This document shows, in pieces, positions 19,958 to 32,167 of a stretch of 64,000 nt of DNA (positions within the stretch are counted from its first letter, which is position 1; every line of letters starts with the position of its first letter). The DNA comes from Humulus lupulus. Taxonomy: Eukaryota; Streptophyta; Magnoliopsida; Rosales; Cannabaceae. The stretch is taken from contig NC_084795.1 of assembly GCF_963169125.1 (NCBI RefSeq), positions 188,578,214-188,642,213 of the forward strand, written 5' to 3'. The notes below the pieces were generated by a model, which searched no databases, was not told where the DNA came from, and worked only from the letters and a program-made list of their open reading frames with translations. The position numbers and the translations under genes are program-made.

Positions 19958-19982
19958 ATCTTTGACTTTGTAGCTCAATATT

Positions 19983-22900
19983 TTTAACGCTCTAGATAGC
20001 CAAGACTATTGCACTGTATGTTTTAAATAGTAATGAACTTGCTAATCAAGTCATTTGGAAATACACGTGTGACTAAGCGTAATTAACAGATTAGGGTTTA
20101 AAAGTTTTGATCATAGGAACAATTACTTTCATTTAAAAGTTTAAGTCTGTACATGGGATCCCAAAATAAATATTTACAAGTTATATACAACACCAAGGTA
20201 ATTACAACTCAAGTCGGCCTAAGCAGTAAAATTAAGGTTTGACTCTAGTCCTTCTTGAATCCTCTGCCGTGGCAATCAAGCAGCTGCAAATATACACACC
20301 ACCATTAAAACTCTCAAACTCATGGCTAGTCCAGCTTTCCCTTTCCCTTACCTGCACCACATAGCACTTGTTAGCCAATGCTCAGCAAGAGAAATTAATT
20401 CAAAATATTCAAATAGGCAACATAATATAAACAACAAGCTTAGCAAGAACAACCTTGCCCAAACAAACATATAGTCCAAATTAAACAATCAATGAGTTAG
20501 ACAAGTGCAAACCACACTTATAATTATTTAGGTGGCGTTCGGGCTAGTCAAGTGCATATTGTACTCCCAGGTTGCCCTAGCCAAATGGCTTGCGTTCCGC
20601 ATGCTTATTGCCGTCCCCAGCTGCCTTAGGCTGAGCTTTCAAATTAGCATAATCAAACATACATTTTTTATAACACACAATCACATGCAACGTATACAAG
20701 CATGCGTAATCAAATAATTACATGCATAATCATAGTCATATTCATTAACAGGGGCTCGAGCTCCAATTACAACCAGGGTGCAGTTTTCTTACCTCGAGTC
20801 CCGAGCAGATAGGGTAGGGCGATCCCGAGCGTGATTCTTACTCCTGAGCCCTAACGGTAAAACCTAGTCACAACACAATAACGGGTGTATGCCTTAAATA
20901 TCCACGGGTTATTAGCGAGCTGGAAAATGGCATAATTATAGCAGCCACGTGGAAGCCACCTACCCGGAGCTGTTGTTACGGGTCCCTACCTCTCTAGCTC
21001 GAGATAGCCAGAGGTTTAGTGATTACTAAGGCATCGAGTCAGCAGTGTGGACACCACGGGCTGAGACTATATCAAGCTCGGGATACGAGCTTGTGGTGAC
21101 ACCTCTGACCTCTTATAAAGTCAACCACGCAATGTAAACGTGCATATATCAGACATCACGTGTCTACTCCATTCCTGAATTCTCGGACACGCAACATAAA
21201 TGTGCGTGTTCAGGCACCCACGACTAGGTTGGGCCATGCGGCCCATTATCCCCCTTACCTATTGATTAGACCACACTTCATTGTCAGGTTTTAGGAATTA
21301 ATCATGAATGTCGCAGAAGTGACATGATGGGTAAGAAGGACACGGGATGACCTCCTTTGCCAACACCCAGGTGTCCTCTCCCTATAAATATGGAGACCTT
21401 GGGAGTTGCAAAGGGTTGGTTTCTAATTTGTAAAGAAATACCCTGTAAGGAATATCAGAGATATATCAATAATATTGGCTGGTGGACTAGAAGGATTTTA
21501 ACCTTTGAACCACCTAAAAAAGTATTCGAGTTATAATTTCCCTTTGAGATCATTTATCTGTTACGGTTCATTATTTAGCACTAATTCCTCTCCTTATTCA
21601 TATAATTATCTGTTGCCAAAGAACCGCGTCAACAACGGGTAATCATCAAGATCTAAACTAATAAAAAGCTTCAAAATTACTTACTAGCCTATGGGACCTC
21701 GAATTATACTAAACCAGGTAGTAGAATCCTTCCCGGGCCTTTTGGTTTGAGTTCCCGAGCTTAAAAAAACCCATTTTTTGCCAAAACCTACAATTTGAGT
21801 AGTGACGCCCCTCAAAAGCACTGTGGCCCTCTACAAGTGAGAGAGCCATCTCCTTTGCTACCTTGGACACGCGCCGTGGTGCAGACTACCCAGAACCTCG
21901 ACCCTAAGGCGGTTAAGAGAACCACCCCTAGCCTCTGAGTTCATGCGGGCCACGACGCTTCAAGAACAACGCCGCGATGCGACCCTGCGAACCCAAAAAT
22001 TCTGGGTTTTTCCAACATTTTTCCCCAAGCCAAAGCCTCTCCAAATCCAACCCAAAGTTGAACCTAAGTCCCAATTAAGTCTAGGACTCTTAACAACACA
22101 ACACAAGCATCATTTATACCCCAAAAACCAACCCAAAAGCCTTACAAACGCTCAAATCCCATCCCACAAGTTCAGAACTTATAAAAGCTTTAGCTACACA
22201 ATAATTTCTTTAAAACTAGGCTAAAATCTTACCTCAAACATGAATTCACGACCCTGAGCTCCTCCTAATCCCGTTCCTAGCTTTAATCCCTCAGTTCACA
22301 ACTTAAATTTTTAGGCCTTCCTCCTCAAAAATCCAAAAGTCCCCCTAGTGCCCAAGGGAGAAAAAGTTGAACTAGAGAGAGAGAGAGAGAGAGAGAATGG
22401 AAGCTGAGTTTGTGCTGAGTGTTTCCTTTTTGTCTTTCTGAAAGTTTCTTGTACCAACTTAGTCAAACCAAGGCTTGGGAAAATACCCTAATGCCCCTAA
22501 CCCAAGAACTTCCCTTTAATGCCCTCAAGGGCAAAACTGTCATTTGCCACATTTCTCCCTAATCCTCAAATAGCCCTATAAATTCCTCAATTAATCCCAA
22601 CATACCCAAATAATCACCAAATAACTACCCATCACCCGATAAATCTTGACTACGCACTAAATTACTAAAATATCCCTAGCTCACCCCGAGCCGGGTATTT
22701 GACCCCGTTGTGACTTTACCGTTAACTCGCTCACTAGGATTGCCTCGAGCCAAATATCATAAATATATCCACATAATAATGTGGTCTCAATCACATAACA
22801 CATATAGTTACATTTATACCCTCAACGGGTCAAAATTACAAAAATGCCCTTATTAACAAAAACGGGCCCACATGCATATTTAATATACATAACACATGCA

Positions 22901-23041
22901 TAGGTATTCATATCACAATATAATTCATATATTCCATATAATCACACATATATTTAATTAAATTCACATATTAATCCATTTATGCCATCCTGGCACACTA
23001 ATCAAGGCATTGCGCCTTATTAGCGAATTTGGGACGTTACA
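19983..23041 (-). repeat. Old solo LTR, Tekay-like family, minus orientation
   Basis: The left end TTTAACGCTCTAGATAGCCAA aligns with the TGTAACACCC ends of the copies at 31665 and 34289, with TG decayed to TT. The right end is GGGACGTTACA at 23041. Flanks are ATATT (19978-19982) and TTATT (23042-23046), a TSD with one mismatch. The related block GCTCAGCAAGAG and CACATAGCACTTG is present near 20350-20390. A 749-bp LTR is inserted at 20886-21634. Short ORFs inside (for example 21943-22224) are chance frames. Confidence 0.82.
20886..21634 (+). repeat. 749-bp solo LTR, unclassified, TSD ACGGG
   Basis: It begins TGTATGCC and ends CGCGTCAACA, and is flanked by exact ACGGG at 20881-20885 and 21635-21639. 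Removing it restores the continuity of the surrounding LTR. A TATA box CCCTATAAATATGG at 21381-21394 indicates the plus orientation. It resembles none of the other LTR families in the window closely. Confidence 0.88.
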
Positions 23042-24257
23042 TTATTCCTATCTAAAAAATTATTTCTTTATTTCAACTTCTTTGAGTCCCTAGGAAGATG
23101 AGTATTAGAAAGTGTTATATTATTTCATATAATATAATGTTAGATTAAATAATGTGAGAAAATGTTATTTGTCACACCTTGCAACATATTATTGAGAGTT
23201 ACATTACAAAATTGGACACATGTGTGTTTCCAAATGTAACATATTTTGGAGTTACAAAATCAGTTACAAATTTGTAACTCTGAAATATTACCCAATAGTG
23301 TGTAGATTGAGAGTTACGCATTTGTGTTTGAATTTCATGGAACCATTATGTAATATTGCTGTTGGGGACATGTTTTCAACTCCCACTAGGTGTATGAAAG
23401 TTACAAAATCATGTGGGAAAGGATTTGTGACGTTTTGGAAAAACTGAATTTTCGGACGCTGAAATTCCTATGGCCGCGTCCTTTGATTATCCCTAGCTGC
23501 GGCCTGGGGGACAGAGGGCAGTGGCTGCGCCCAGGAACATCTCTGGCCATGGCTAGGGTCATTGACAACCAACTCCAACTTATTTTTTCCATCTTGAACG
23601 GTTCCAATACCTCATGTAACTCCCAAAACTCATTTTAAACTCCATAAACATCTAATTAAACATTGGTAACAACCATGGAAGTTTGTGGAATTTGAAATTC
23701 AAAGGGTGTCTCAAAACTCTATAAATAGGATTCTATTGATCACTTGTAAGACACACCATTTTTCTATCCACAAAGCACTTGGCTGGAAAATACACCATAG
23801 ATGCTTGATAATTCCAGAGATATATTTCCTGAAAGGATCCCTTAGTACTTAGAGAATAGAGGGAAATAAGCTTTTGGACAAAGGTCTTGAACCTTGTTCA
23901 AGTTTGTGATCCCCACTACTCTACATTTTTGTTGTGTGAGTGTGAGAGTTTATCTATTGTTCTTCTACCTCGTTTACTTTTTGCTTCTATCTTATATATT
24001 TAATTGAATTATTATGCTTTGAGTTGTATTATCAATATATATATCATCTTCTATTTCTATTTACTTGTATTTTTGTATAGACTTGTAACACTTATTTATC
24101 TATCATCTTGTCAATAGTAACCTTTTTCATAGAGTTGTATGTTTGGTTTTACCATTTCCATTGAATGATATATATTCTCTAACATAAAGTTTTTCATCAC
24201 TTTACTTTAAGTGAGAATGTGTCTTGTATTTATATAAAAGAAAACCCAAGAAAATGT
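23042..24257. other. Unresolved LTR-like sequence
   Basis: Non-coding and fairly AT-rich, with one CTATAAATAGG promoter-like motif at 23719-23729 and a GC-rich block (about 23460-23550). These are typical LTR properties, but I could not find matching ends, a PBS or a reliable target duplication. Confidence 0.4.
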
Positions 24258-26326
24258 TGTGGCACTCTAAATTATTCTAAAGCACTTTATCTGCAATAAC
24301 CAAGATTATTATTGTCTTATAAGCTCCTTAATTATGATCATAGGTTAGTTTTATTAGTTTATAGTTATAACTTGATTGGTGGAATTTAAAAAGATTGCTT
24401 TAAGTTTAATTATTTATTTGAAGATATGATTTCTATGACTTAGAAAATAATTATAATTTAGATAATTATAATTATTATGGTTAGTATTTATTAGACTTTA
24501 GCATATTATCAAATTAGTGTATAGTTTTAATCCTTTATAAAAATTATGCACACATGTTATTTGGAGGTCTAAGAAGTATACACGTGGCATTAAAATTAAG
24601 TACCAATTATTGGAATATACTAGCATAGCCGAAATTCCCTATAGTTTTATTAGGTGGAATTTTTCTTGAATTAATTAAATAGGTAACAAAGTTAAATTAA
24701 AAAACCAAGCTGAAGACAACATAGTCATAGGCGTGTAGTATAGAAATAGGCTAGATTTGGACTCATTTTGAATTTACAAAGATAGGTGTCACACTAAGCT
24801 TGAACTAGGTAATTAAGTTGGTGATAGTTGAAACCATTTGAAGAGTTTGAATTTGAAATAACACATGTGTAGGCGTGGGAGAGTTTTTGGAGGAACAAGA
24901 AGAGACTTTGACTACTTATAGTTATAGATGAGTATGTGTGGCATTAAGTGAGTGTTTGTAGCACTTTGAATGAGTAAAAAGGGGCTGGCCGAAACTATAT
25001 AGTGGAGGGAAGGTTTAAAATTTAAAAACTAGTTGAATGGTGGATGAGAAAATCAAGGAGAGGAGTTGGGTTTGAAGCTTATAAATAGAGCATTTCCCAT
25101 CACCATTTTTCACACTCAAAACAAAGCTTTCAAGCCTCTCAATTTTTGAAAACTATATCTCCCAAAGTTCTCATCTTTTTGCCCCATAAACACACCATAT
25201 AGCCGAACCACTATAGCCTTTATAGTGCTTGGAAATTCTTTTTCTTCTATTTTCTCTATTAAGCCTCAAACACTATAACCCATCATAAACTCTTTATAGG
25301 CGAAATTACGAAGTATCAAGCTCTTAGTATTGTTCTTAGAGATAGACACTTTTGGTGGAGGCTCGGGATTTTCGAAGTATTGATCTTTTGGTTCTAGGTT
25401 AAATGTTTGACTTTTATAAGGTTTAGAATTTTTGGAAGTTTAGTTTTATTATAAGTCTCTAATCTTAAATCTTTTATGTTATATATAAGGTTTTGGGCAA
25501 GATCTATTAAGCACAAGAAATCTCTTTTTCTTCTCTTATTCCACACTCAAGGTAAGGAAAATTAGGTAGTTTTAGTTATGACCATTTAAATGATTTGTAT
25601 GACCCTAACATTTCAGGCACAAAAGAGATAAGTGTGGCTGGACCTAAGGTGTTCAGAATTTGTATGACAAACCTAAGTGATGTCTGGTAGGCTCGGTTGT
25701 CGAAACTTGTATGACGGACCTAAGTGATGTCCGGGGCTTGATTGCCAACCGTTATAAGCACTTATATTTTCTTTTGCCCGTTTTGTTATTATGGCCTATG
25801 TATGACCAATAGAATATGTTTATGATTAAGAGTGTTATTATGATATATGCATGACCAATTGGATTTGTTTATGACTTAGATTATGACCTAGAATGTATTA
25901 TGACCTTGTATGATCAGCATAAATTAGTGTTGTTCTGAAATCTTATATGAACGTATGATATGATTTGTTATGACTATGTGATTGTATGATTGCTTGTATA
26001 TATTTTCCTTACTGAGCGTAGAAGCTCACTCCTTATGATATTATTGTGCAGATAATTGAGGTTAGAATGGTTGGTGGCGAGCGGGGATCATGTAGCTACT
26101 GGAATGATCAAGGGCCTATGATTTTGATTATGAAGCATTTTCTTTTAAGTATTTTTATTTCTTGAAATGCAAACGTTGCTTAGTTAATTTTTTTAAAGAC
26201 CTTCTTTATTTGTAAAAACATGGGATCCCTTTGCTTTATGGTATTTTCTTAATTAAAAGTGCAACATTTATGTTCACGATTCAACGCTGTGTTCTCGATA
26301 ATATTATGAGAAATTAGGGCGTTACA
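24258..26326 (+). repeat. 5' LTR of the Tekay-like element (right end firm, left end tentative)
   Basis: The right end GGGCGTTACA at 26326 is followed two bases later by a PBS, so it is secure. The left end TGTGGCACTC at 24258 is my best reading of a TG terminus and is uncertain without the other LTR. A TATA box TTATAAATAGAG lies at 25080-25091. A CTGAGCGTAGAAGCTCAC block near 26014-26031 resembles the matching part of the solo LTRs. Confidence 0.65.
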
Positions 26327-26328
26327 AG

Positions 26329-26340
26329 TGGTACCAGAGC
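26329..26340 (+). other. Primer binding site of the Tekay-like element
   Basis: TGGTACCAGAGC, one base away from TGGTATCAGAGC, the site complementary to the 3' end of initiator-Met tRNA. It starts two bases after the LTR. Confidence 0.85.
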
Positions 26341-26467
26341 CACGACTATATTGGTCCTGAATGTTCTCACAAAATATACACGAAAAATACAAAGGGCCAA
26401 CTCGCTACCAAGTTAGTATACTCTTTTTGAGATATGTTTTGAATATGTGAAATGATGTTTTTCTTTT

Positions 26468-26662
26468 ATGATTTATTTTTCAGAATTTAGCACAATGGAC
26501 CCAGTTGTTGTTAGAAAAGTTAAGGCAATAAGGAGAATAACTGACCCTGATGGTGAGACTGAATTTAAAAAGGTGTTTCTTAGAATTAATCAAATCCACA
26601 AAGAAATAGAAAAGATTATTGCAAGTCACACTGCCTTACTGAAAGCACATGAGAAGTTATAG
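26468..26662 (+). CDS. Leader ORF, first part (unknown protein upstream of gag)
   Basis: A 64-codon frame between PBS and gag, ending in TAG. Composition is protein-like (DPVVVRKVKAIRRI, then a helical EFKKVFLRINQIHKEIEKII). A second frame starts five bases after the stop and may be its continuation after an indel. I recognise no domain. It could be a leader ORF of this element family, captured sequence, or a chance frame. Confidence 0.4.
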   Translation: MIYFSEFSTMDPVVVRKVKAIRRITDPDGETEFKKVFLRINQIHKEIEKIIASHTALLKAHEKL

Positions 26663-26667
26663 TTCTC

Positions 26668-26982
26668 ATGCACTCAGCCAAATTACCGCTAGCAGAATCG
26701 AGTTTAAAGATAGTATGGAATGAGGTTTTACTTGATGAAAGTTTACTAATTGAGGATAAATATGGCATATTTATGTATAGGTTCTCCCGAAATTTTAGAA
26801 TTATTGAAGATATCAATTTACCAAATGGGGAGATAGGTGAAAGAGTATACCAATTAACAAATAATCTCTGGGAAGAATTTCTTAGTAATGTCCCTTTCAC
26901 TTCAAGATTTATCTACATTCAAGATGGTTATGAAGACTTCACTCAGGACATATTAGAAGAAGGGTTTGATGTGGAAGATTAG
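26668..26982 (+). CDS. Leader ORF, second part (unknown acidic protein upstream of gag)
   Basis: A 104-codon frame with balanced composition and an acidic C terminus (DFTQDILEEGFDVED). It lies directly after the 64-codon frame and in another phase, so the two may derive from one ORF of about 170 codons. It does not resemble Gag or Pol. The 500 bases from here to gag look non-coding. Confidence 0.45.
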   Translation: MHSAKLPLAESSLKIVWNEVLLDESLLIEDKYGIFMYRFSRNFRIIEDINLPNGEIGERVYQLTNNLWEEFLSNVPFTSRFIYIQDGYEDFTQDILEEGFDVED

Positions 26983-27492
26983 AAAAAAAAGTGCATGATC
27001 ATTAGTTTATTTTTTTTAAAACTCTTCTAATTTGTAAATAAATTTTTATATTTCAATAAGTTTGTTATTTCTTTTATTTTACTATTTGAATGATATTGTT
27101 TAGTAAATATTAAGATATTTGGGTTTAATTGAAAGTGTAAGTTTAAATTTTCTCTCTTATGGGTTTGCCCATTTGCTTTGCATTATTAAATTGGACCTGA
27201 TTAAAATGAATAACAATTAATAAAACAAGGGTTTAAATTCATGTCTTTTGGGTTCAAGTGGAAGTTAGGGAGCCTGAGTAGTGGGTACGACATATTGAAC
27301 CCAACCCTCCTTCATGGAAAATTCAATTGTTAAGACCCATTTATCGAAGTTGGATATAATTGTATTAGGGTAGTTTTTAGTTTATATATGAACCTAATAG
27401 ATAGTAGTATAATAGGCTAAGTTACCATTTCTACTTGTTTTTGTTTGTCTACGTTTTTACAATTTTTCTCTTTTGGGGAAACAGAAAGAACT

Positions 27493-28259
27493 ATGGACCA
27501 GGAACCTAGAAGATCAGTGAGACTTAATGATCGAGGTCAAAGCCAAGGAAGAGGACAAGGGCAAGGTAGAGGAGAAGCCACCACTCCCATACATGAAGAG
27601 TTTCCAGACATACCAGCAGCCCCGGGAGTGCCAGAAGCACCAGAAATCTCGAATGTAGCGGAAGAACTAGCAACAGTTGCCGCCCGAATAAACTTAGAAA
27701 GAGATGATGCCTATCTTAGGGCAAAGTTAAGAAGAAGGGATGAGGAATTCCAACACATTCAACAAGGATAGCAACATAAATGGTGCAACCCGTCATTCCC
27801 CTAGCACAACTAATGCAACTGGCAGAGCCTCACTACGAGGCAGTATATGAACGCTTCAGGAAACAACAACTGCCAAACTTTAACGATGGATCAGATCCAA
27901 TAGAAGCAGAAGAATGGCTTCGATCAATGAAGTCTGTCTTGGAACACATGCGATTGGGGAACGAGGACTAAGTTTCATGTGCCTCAAGTCGACTTAAGAA
28001 AGATGCCCGCATCTGATGGGACGTGGTAAAACAAACTAGGGATGTAAACACAATGACTTGGGATGAGTTCGTCCAAGTATTTAACAAGAAGTATTACACT
28101 CCTACAATTCTAGCCTCAAGGGTGGACGAATTCATCGTGTTTAATCAAGGGAATTCGACTATAACGGAGTACACCAGGAAATTTGATCGACTGGCTAAGT
28201 TTGAAGTAGACGTGGTACCCACCGAGACGCAAAGAATTCAAAGATTCGTGAAGGGACTA
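27493..28259 (+). pseudogene. gag of the Tekay-like element, 5' part
   Basis: The frame starts MDQEPRRSVRLNDRG and continues, with at least three stops or shifts, through a Gag core (WLRSMKSVLEHM; TWDEFVQVFNKKYY; EYTRKFDRLAKF). It ends where Tat-2 is inserted and resumes after the target duplication at 55361. The broken frame and the insertion exclude function. Confidence 0.8.
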
Positions 28260-28919
28260 TGTTTCCCAAAATATTTACATGATGACATGACATGTTTAAG
28301 AGGCACATGAACAACACGTGACTGGTTATCAATGAAGGCCTGGTCGTCCAACGACTAAAGTTTCAAGAGGAAATAAAAGCTGCTCGATAGGCATAAGGAA
28401 TATGTTGAGAAGCAAGAAAAGAAGAGGTGCAGATGCATTCAACCAGAGCTGCTCATTGAACCGAGGCAAACTCTCAGAACGGTTATAAGTTAGATATTTC
28501 TGAGATATTTAACTATTTTTTATATAAATATCAGAATTTTTTGCTATTATTTTGTTATGCTTGTATCGCAAGTTAAGGATGTCCCATAGGCCCATATGTA
28601 CATCCATGAGTATATGAATAAGACTCATAGGATTCATTTATTTCACGCGCAATATTTTGTATTCAGAGATAAATAATACTTTTATATGCAGTATTTGTAT
28701 CAGGTTTCAAGACATGTGAAACCCAGTGAACCCTTGTTCGCTGATTGCAAGTTTTGGAATTCGTTTACATCAATAAAACACTAAGTGGACGTACGTTATT
28801 ACGAATCCTTGGGGCCAAACCACTATGAAATCTTTGTGTTGTTTATATTCTTGCATTTTGTTCTTTAATTCATATCATTTTTTGTGACTCAGTGTCGTTG
28901 ACTAAATCGAGGGTCAACA
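28260..28919 (+). repeat. 5' LTR of Tat-2 (660 bp)
   Basis: TGTTTCCCAA to GGGTCAACA. It is roughly 90% similar by eye to the 3' LTR at 54709. The 3' copy has CTATAAATAGG, while this copy reads TATATGAATAAG at the same place, so its TATA box is lost. An AATAAA lies at 28772 and the U5 GTGGAC ... CCAC motif at 28785-28826. Confidence 0.93.
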
Positions 28920-28922
28920 TTT

Positions 28923-28940
28923 TGGTGCTTTCATTGAGAG
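28923..28940 (+). other. Primer binding site of Tat-2
   Basis: TGGTGCTTTCATTGAGAG, identical to the PBS of Tat-1, three bases after the LTR. Confidence 0.85.
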
Positions 28941-28967
28941 CTGAACTCAAGAATTCCAAGAAAACAA

Positions 28968-29455
28968 TGGCTAAGAACTCCAGAAGAGTGGGTCAAGTTG
29001 GACAAACGTCAGAAAATGTGCCACATCCACCTCCTCCACCAGGTGTAGTGGAGGACAAGCCACAGGTGGAATTGGAAGAGGAGGAGATGGATGCTGGAAC
29101 CTTTCGAACAACTCTGGGAGTGTTGCAAGATGAGTTAGCTACCCTAAAAGCTAACCAAGAGAACGTGGCTGAAACTTTGGTAATGCAACAGATGGAGATT
29201 GAACGACAACATCGAGAATTGAATGAAAGACAGGCAGACATGGATCGTTGACAAAGAGATGCGACAATGACTTTAGAGGCGGCCATTCAGCTGGCTCGAG
29301 GACAACCACCTGCTCCACCTGCACCAACCTCTCAGCTAGATCTACCACCGAACCCTCATCCTCCTCCAAATCCGCAATTAGATCACTCCCAATGTCCTCC
29401 AAATCCACCAGACCCAAGGAGTCCACAACATTTAGAACAACATCCAGTTGCTTAG
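28968..29455 (+). pseudogene. gag N-terminal region of Tat-2
   Basis: The ATG at 28968 starts MAKNSRRVGQVG, followed by a Pro-rich and acidic part and a helical part with repeated Gln/Glu. A stop at 29249 is followed in the same frame by Ala/Pro-rich sequence to 29455. Tat-1 has an N-terminal Gag of like character. From here to 30205 the reading is scrambled by stops. Confidence 0.65.
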
Positions 29456-30205
29456 CAGGAAAGGTAGTCTCAAAATCCTGCTAAAAATAATGAACAACAA
29501 CATCTCTCTCGTGTAAGTCGAGGTAATATGCAGCAACACAGATAGAATAGGGATGAGCAGCCTCCTAGAATCCCTAGACGTCAGGCGGGAGACAACCAAA
29601 ACCTTCTTGGCAGGTAACAGTGTCCCTTAGGAAGCAAGTGGTAGGTAGGCTTAGGCTCTGTGGTCCAAGACTCCCCATGATAGAGCAATGTCCAGGGACC
29701 CAACGACCAACGCAGGCCTCCTTCTGTTTACCGAGATGGACTAGGAAGAAGTGAGGGGGACAGTGCATATAGCAGGTCGCGTACTCACATGTCGCATTAC
29801 AGAGACGGCCATAATTACAATGAAGGGGACTCCAGTTATAATAGGAGAAACAGTGGTCGACAACATGAGGAAAGGAATAGGCAGCAAAACCCTCTTCCAA
29901 TGGACATCCAACCAACAAGCAAGAACCCTAGGAGACAGCCCAGACAACCCAACATCTTTGACCAACTAGGTGCAAGCGAGCAGAGGTGAAGGGATGAGGA
30001 CCTAAGGGATGTACTTAATGGCCGAAGGGAAGCACACGATGAACACGTCCCACCTGCAGCGGCCACTCCTGCCCCTGCTATACTAGACGATGTTCATGCT
30101 CAAATAGATGCCCTGAATCAGGCTGTACAATAACTGGTCGGTAATAAAATTTCCCATATTGAGTATGACCAGAGAAAAGGCACCCCATTCATCAATATAA
30201 TTGTT

Positions 30206-31126
30206 GTGGCAGAAATCCCAAGCAAATTCAAAATGCAAGTACTGCCCAACTTTATTGGAAGAGAAGACCCGGTATCTCACGTGAATATGTTTGAGATACA
30301 AATGGACATCCCAAAAGTGTTCGAAGATGCTCGATGCAGGATCTTTCCTGCAATTTTATCTGATGCTGCCCAGGAGTGGTACTTCAAATTTCCACCAGCT
30401 AGCATAATTTCTTGGAAGATGTTCGTAAAAGAGTTCTACGGACAATTTTATGCTGATCGGATACATCCAACAGAGGCCAATCAGCTGGTCGATATCAGAA
30501 AAAAAGAAGGAGTGCCTCTCAAGGAATACATCCTGAGGTTTATGCGAGTAGCTTCTCAGGCCAAGACTACTGGGGATGAAGGAAAGATGAAGTCAATCAC
30601 ACCTGGGGCACATCGTCAATCTCCCCTTTTGAGCAGCATACAGAAAAGTGAGGTCAAAAGTACTCAATAATTTTAAATCGAGCAGACAAATATATCAAGC
30701 TAGAGGAAGCTATCACCAATGAAGGAAAGTCTCCAAAGGCTGACCAAGGCAAGAAGGAAGAGTCGACCAAAGTTGCTAGTGGGTCTGGCAAACCCAGCGG
30801 TAATAACGACAAAGGTAATAATAAGAACAGAGGAAAAATGGCAAAATACTGAGCAGACGATGTTTGATAACAAACGCCCTAAGCAGAAAAGACACGAGTC
30901 AAGGTTCACTAACTACACGACTCTAGTCGACCACATAGCAGAAGTGTATAAGGCTAGCCACACCACAGTCCCTTTCAGGCGACTGGCCCCAATCAGAAAA
31001 GACATATCCAAGCGGGACACAAGCAAGTTATGTCGTTTCCACAACGATTATGGCCATGATACCATAGAATGTAACCAGCTGAAAGATGAAATCGAGTTCC
31101 TTATACGACAAGGACATCTCAGATGA
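30206..31126 (+). pseudogene. gag core and zinc motif of Tat-2
   Basis: 30206-30670 gives a Gag core (VLPNFIGREDPVSHVNMFEIQM; AAQEWYFKFP in place of the WWKRL part of Tat-1). After a break, 30719-31126 gives the linker and the motif CRFHNDYGHDTIEC, which matches [14 protein letters not shown] of Tat-1 position for position. Stops and shifts between the parts show decay. Confidence 0.8.
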
Positions 31127-31383
31127 TATGTACAAGCAGGGGAAACTCCCAGCAAGGGGCTAACGGAGGCAACAAGTAGGTACCTGTACGGCAACACTCT
31201 CCTCCTCTGCAGACAACCCCAGTCGCTGACACTTTGCTAACTATCTGTGGGGGATCGCATATATCTAGTGACAGTGGTAAGACAAGGGAGAAATATGCCA
31301 AAACCCTATGTCATGAACATGACATTGAAATGTTAAACGTCAAGGAGTGAACTCCCAAAAAAGCTCGAACAGAGGAAGATAGT

Positions 31384-31664
31384 ATAACTTTCTCTGAGCT
31401 GGATGCACAACATGTCCGATTCCCCCACTCAGATCCCTTGGTTGTGGATGTTCAAATCGCCAACATGATGGTGAAACAAGTGTTGGTAGATACTGGAAGC
31501 TCGGTAAATATTCTATATAAGTCTTCACTGGAAAGAATGAAACTTTTATTGCAAGATTTAGAACCATGCAACCAAACCATCTACGGTTTCTCTGGTGAAG
31601 GATTAGCACCAACAAGGTCGACCAGACTTCCAGTCAAGACAGGAACGACACTCGCGAATAGGAC
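31384..31664 (+). pseudogene. Protease of Tat-2, first part
   Basis: The frame matches the Tat-1 protease (HVRFPHSDPLVV; VDTGSSVNILY). The catalytic DTG is intact at about 31490. The solo LTR at 31665 interrupts the reading, which resumes at 37062 through VVDCPFAYNAVIGRP and ends at stops near 37219. Confidence 0.85.
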
Positions 31665-32167
31665 TGTAACACCCTACTACCTAGGGACCGTTACACTGTG
31701 TATTTTAAATAGTGCTAAACTCGCTAAATAATTCATTTGGCCATGATCGTGTAGCTAAACGTGATTAATGGTTTAAGGTTAAAATTTTTGGTCAAAGATA
31801 CAAATGTTTCACTAAAATGTTTACTGTATACATAGGATCCCAAAATACATTATTAAGGTTAATTACAATAAAAGAGAATTATAACCAGCCGACATAAGTG
31901 GTGAAATAGGGTCTAACCCTAGTTCTTCTTTAAACCCACGACCGTGGTGGTAGAGCAGCTGCATATGTACACATCGTCACCTAAGCTCTCCAACTCAAGG
32001 ATGGTCTAGCTTTCTTTTCCCTTTACCTACACCACATAACACCCGTGAGCCGAGGCTCAGCAAGAAAACTTAAACATGCTCATAAGCATTTAATAACATG
32101 TTACCAAATCATAATAAGCATGCCTAGTAATAATAACCTTACTCATGCATGCATGCAAGTTCAAATA

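Noticed and set aside
21943..22224. 93-codon frame
   Set aside because: Inside the old solo LTR 19983-23041, Pro/Gln-rich chance frame without support.
23163..24254. LTR bounded by GAAAA duplications
   Set aside because: GAAAA occurs on both sides, but the right border would not end in CA and A-rich pentamers are common here, so the match is likely chance.
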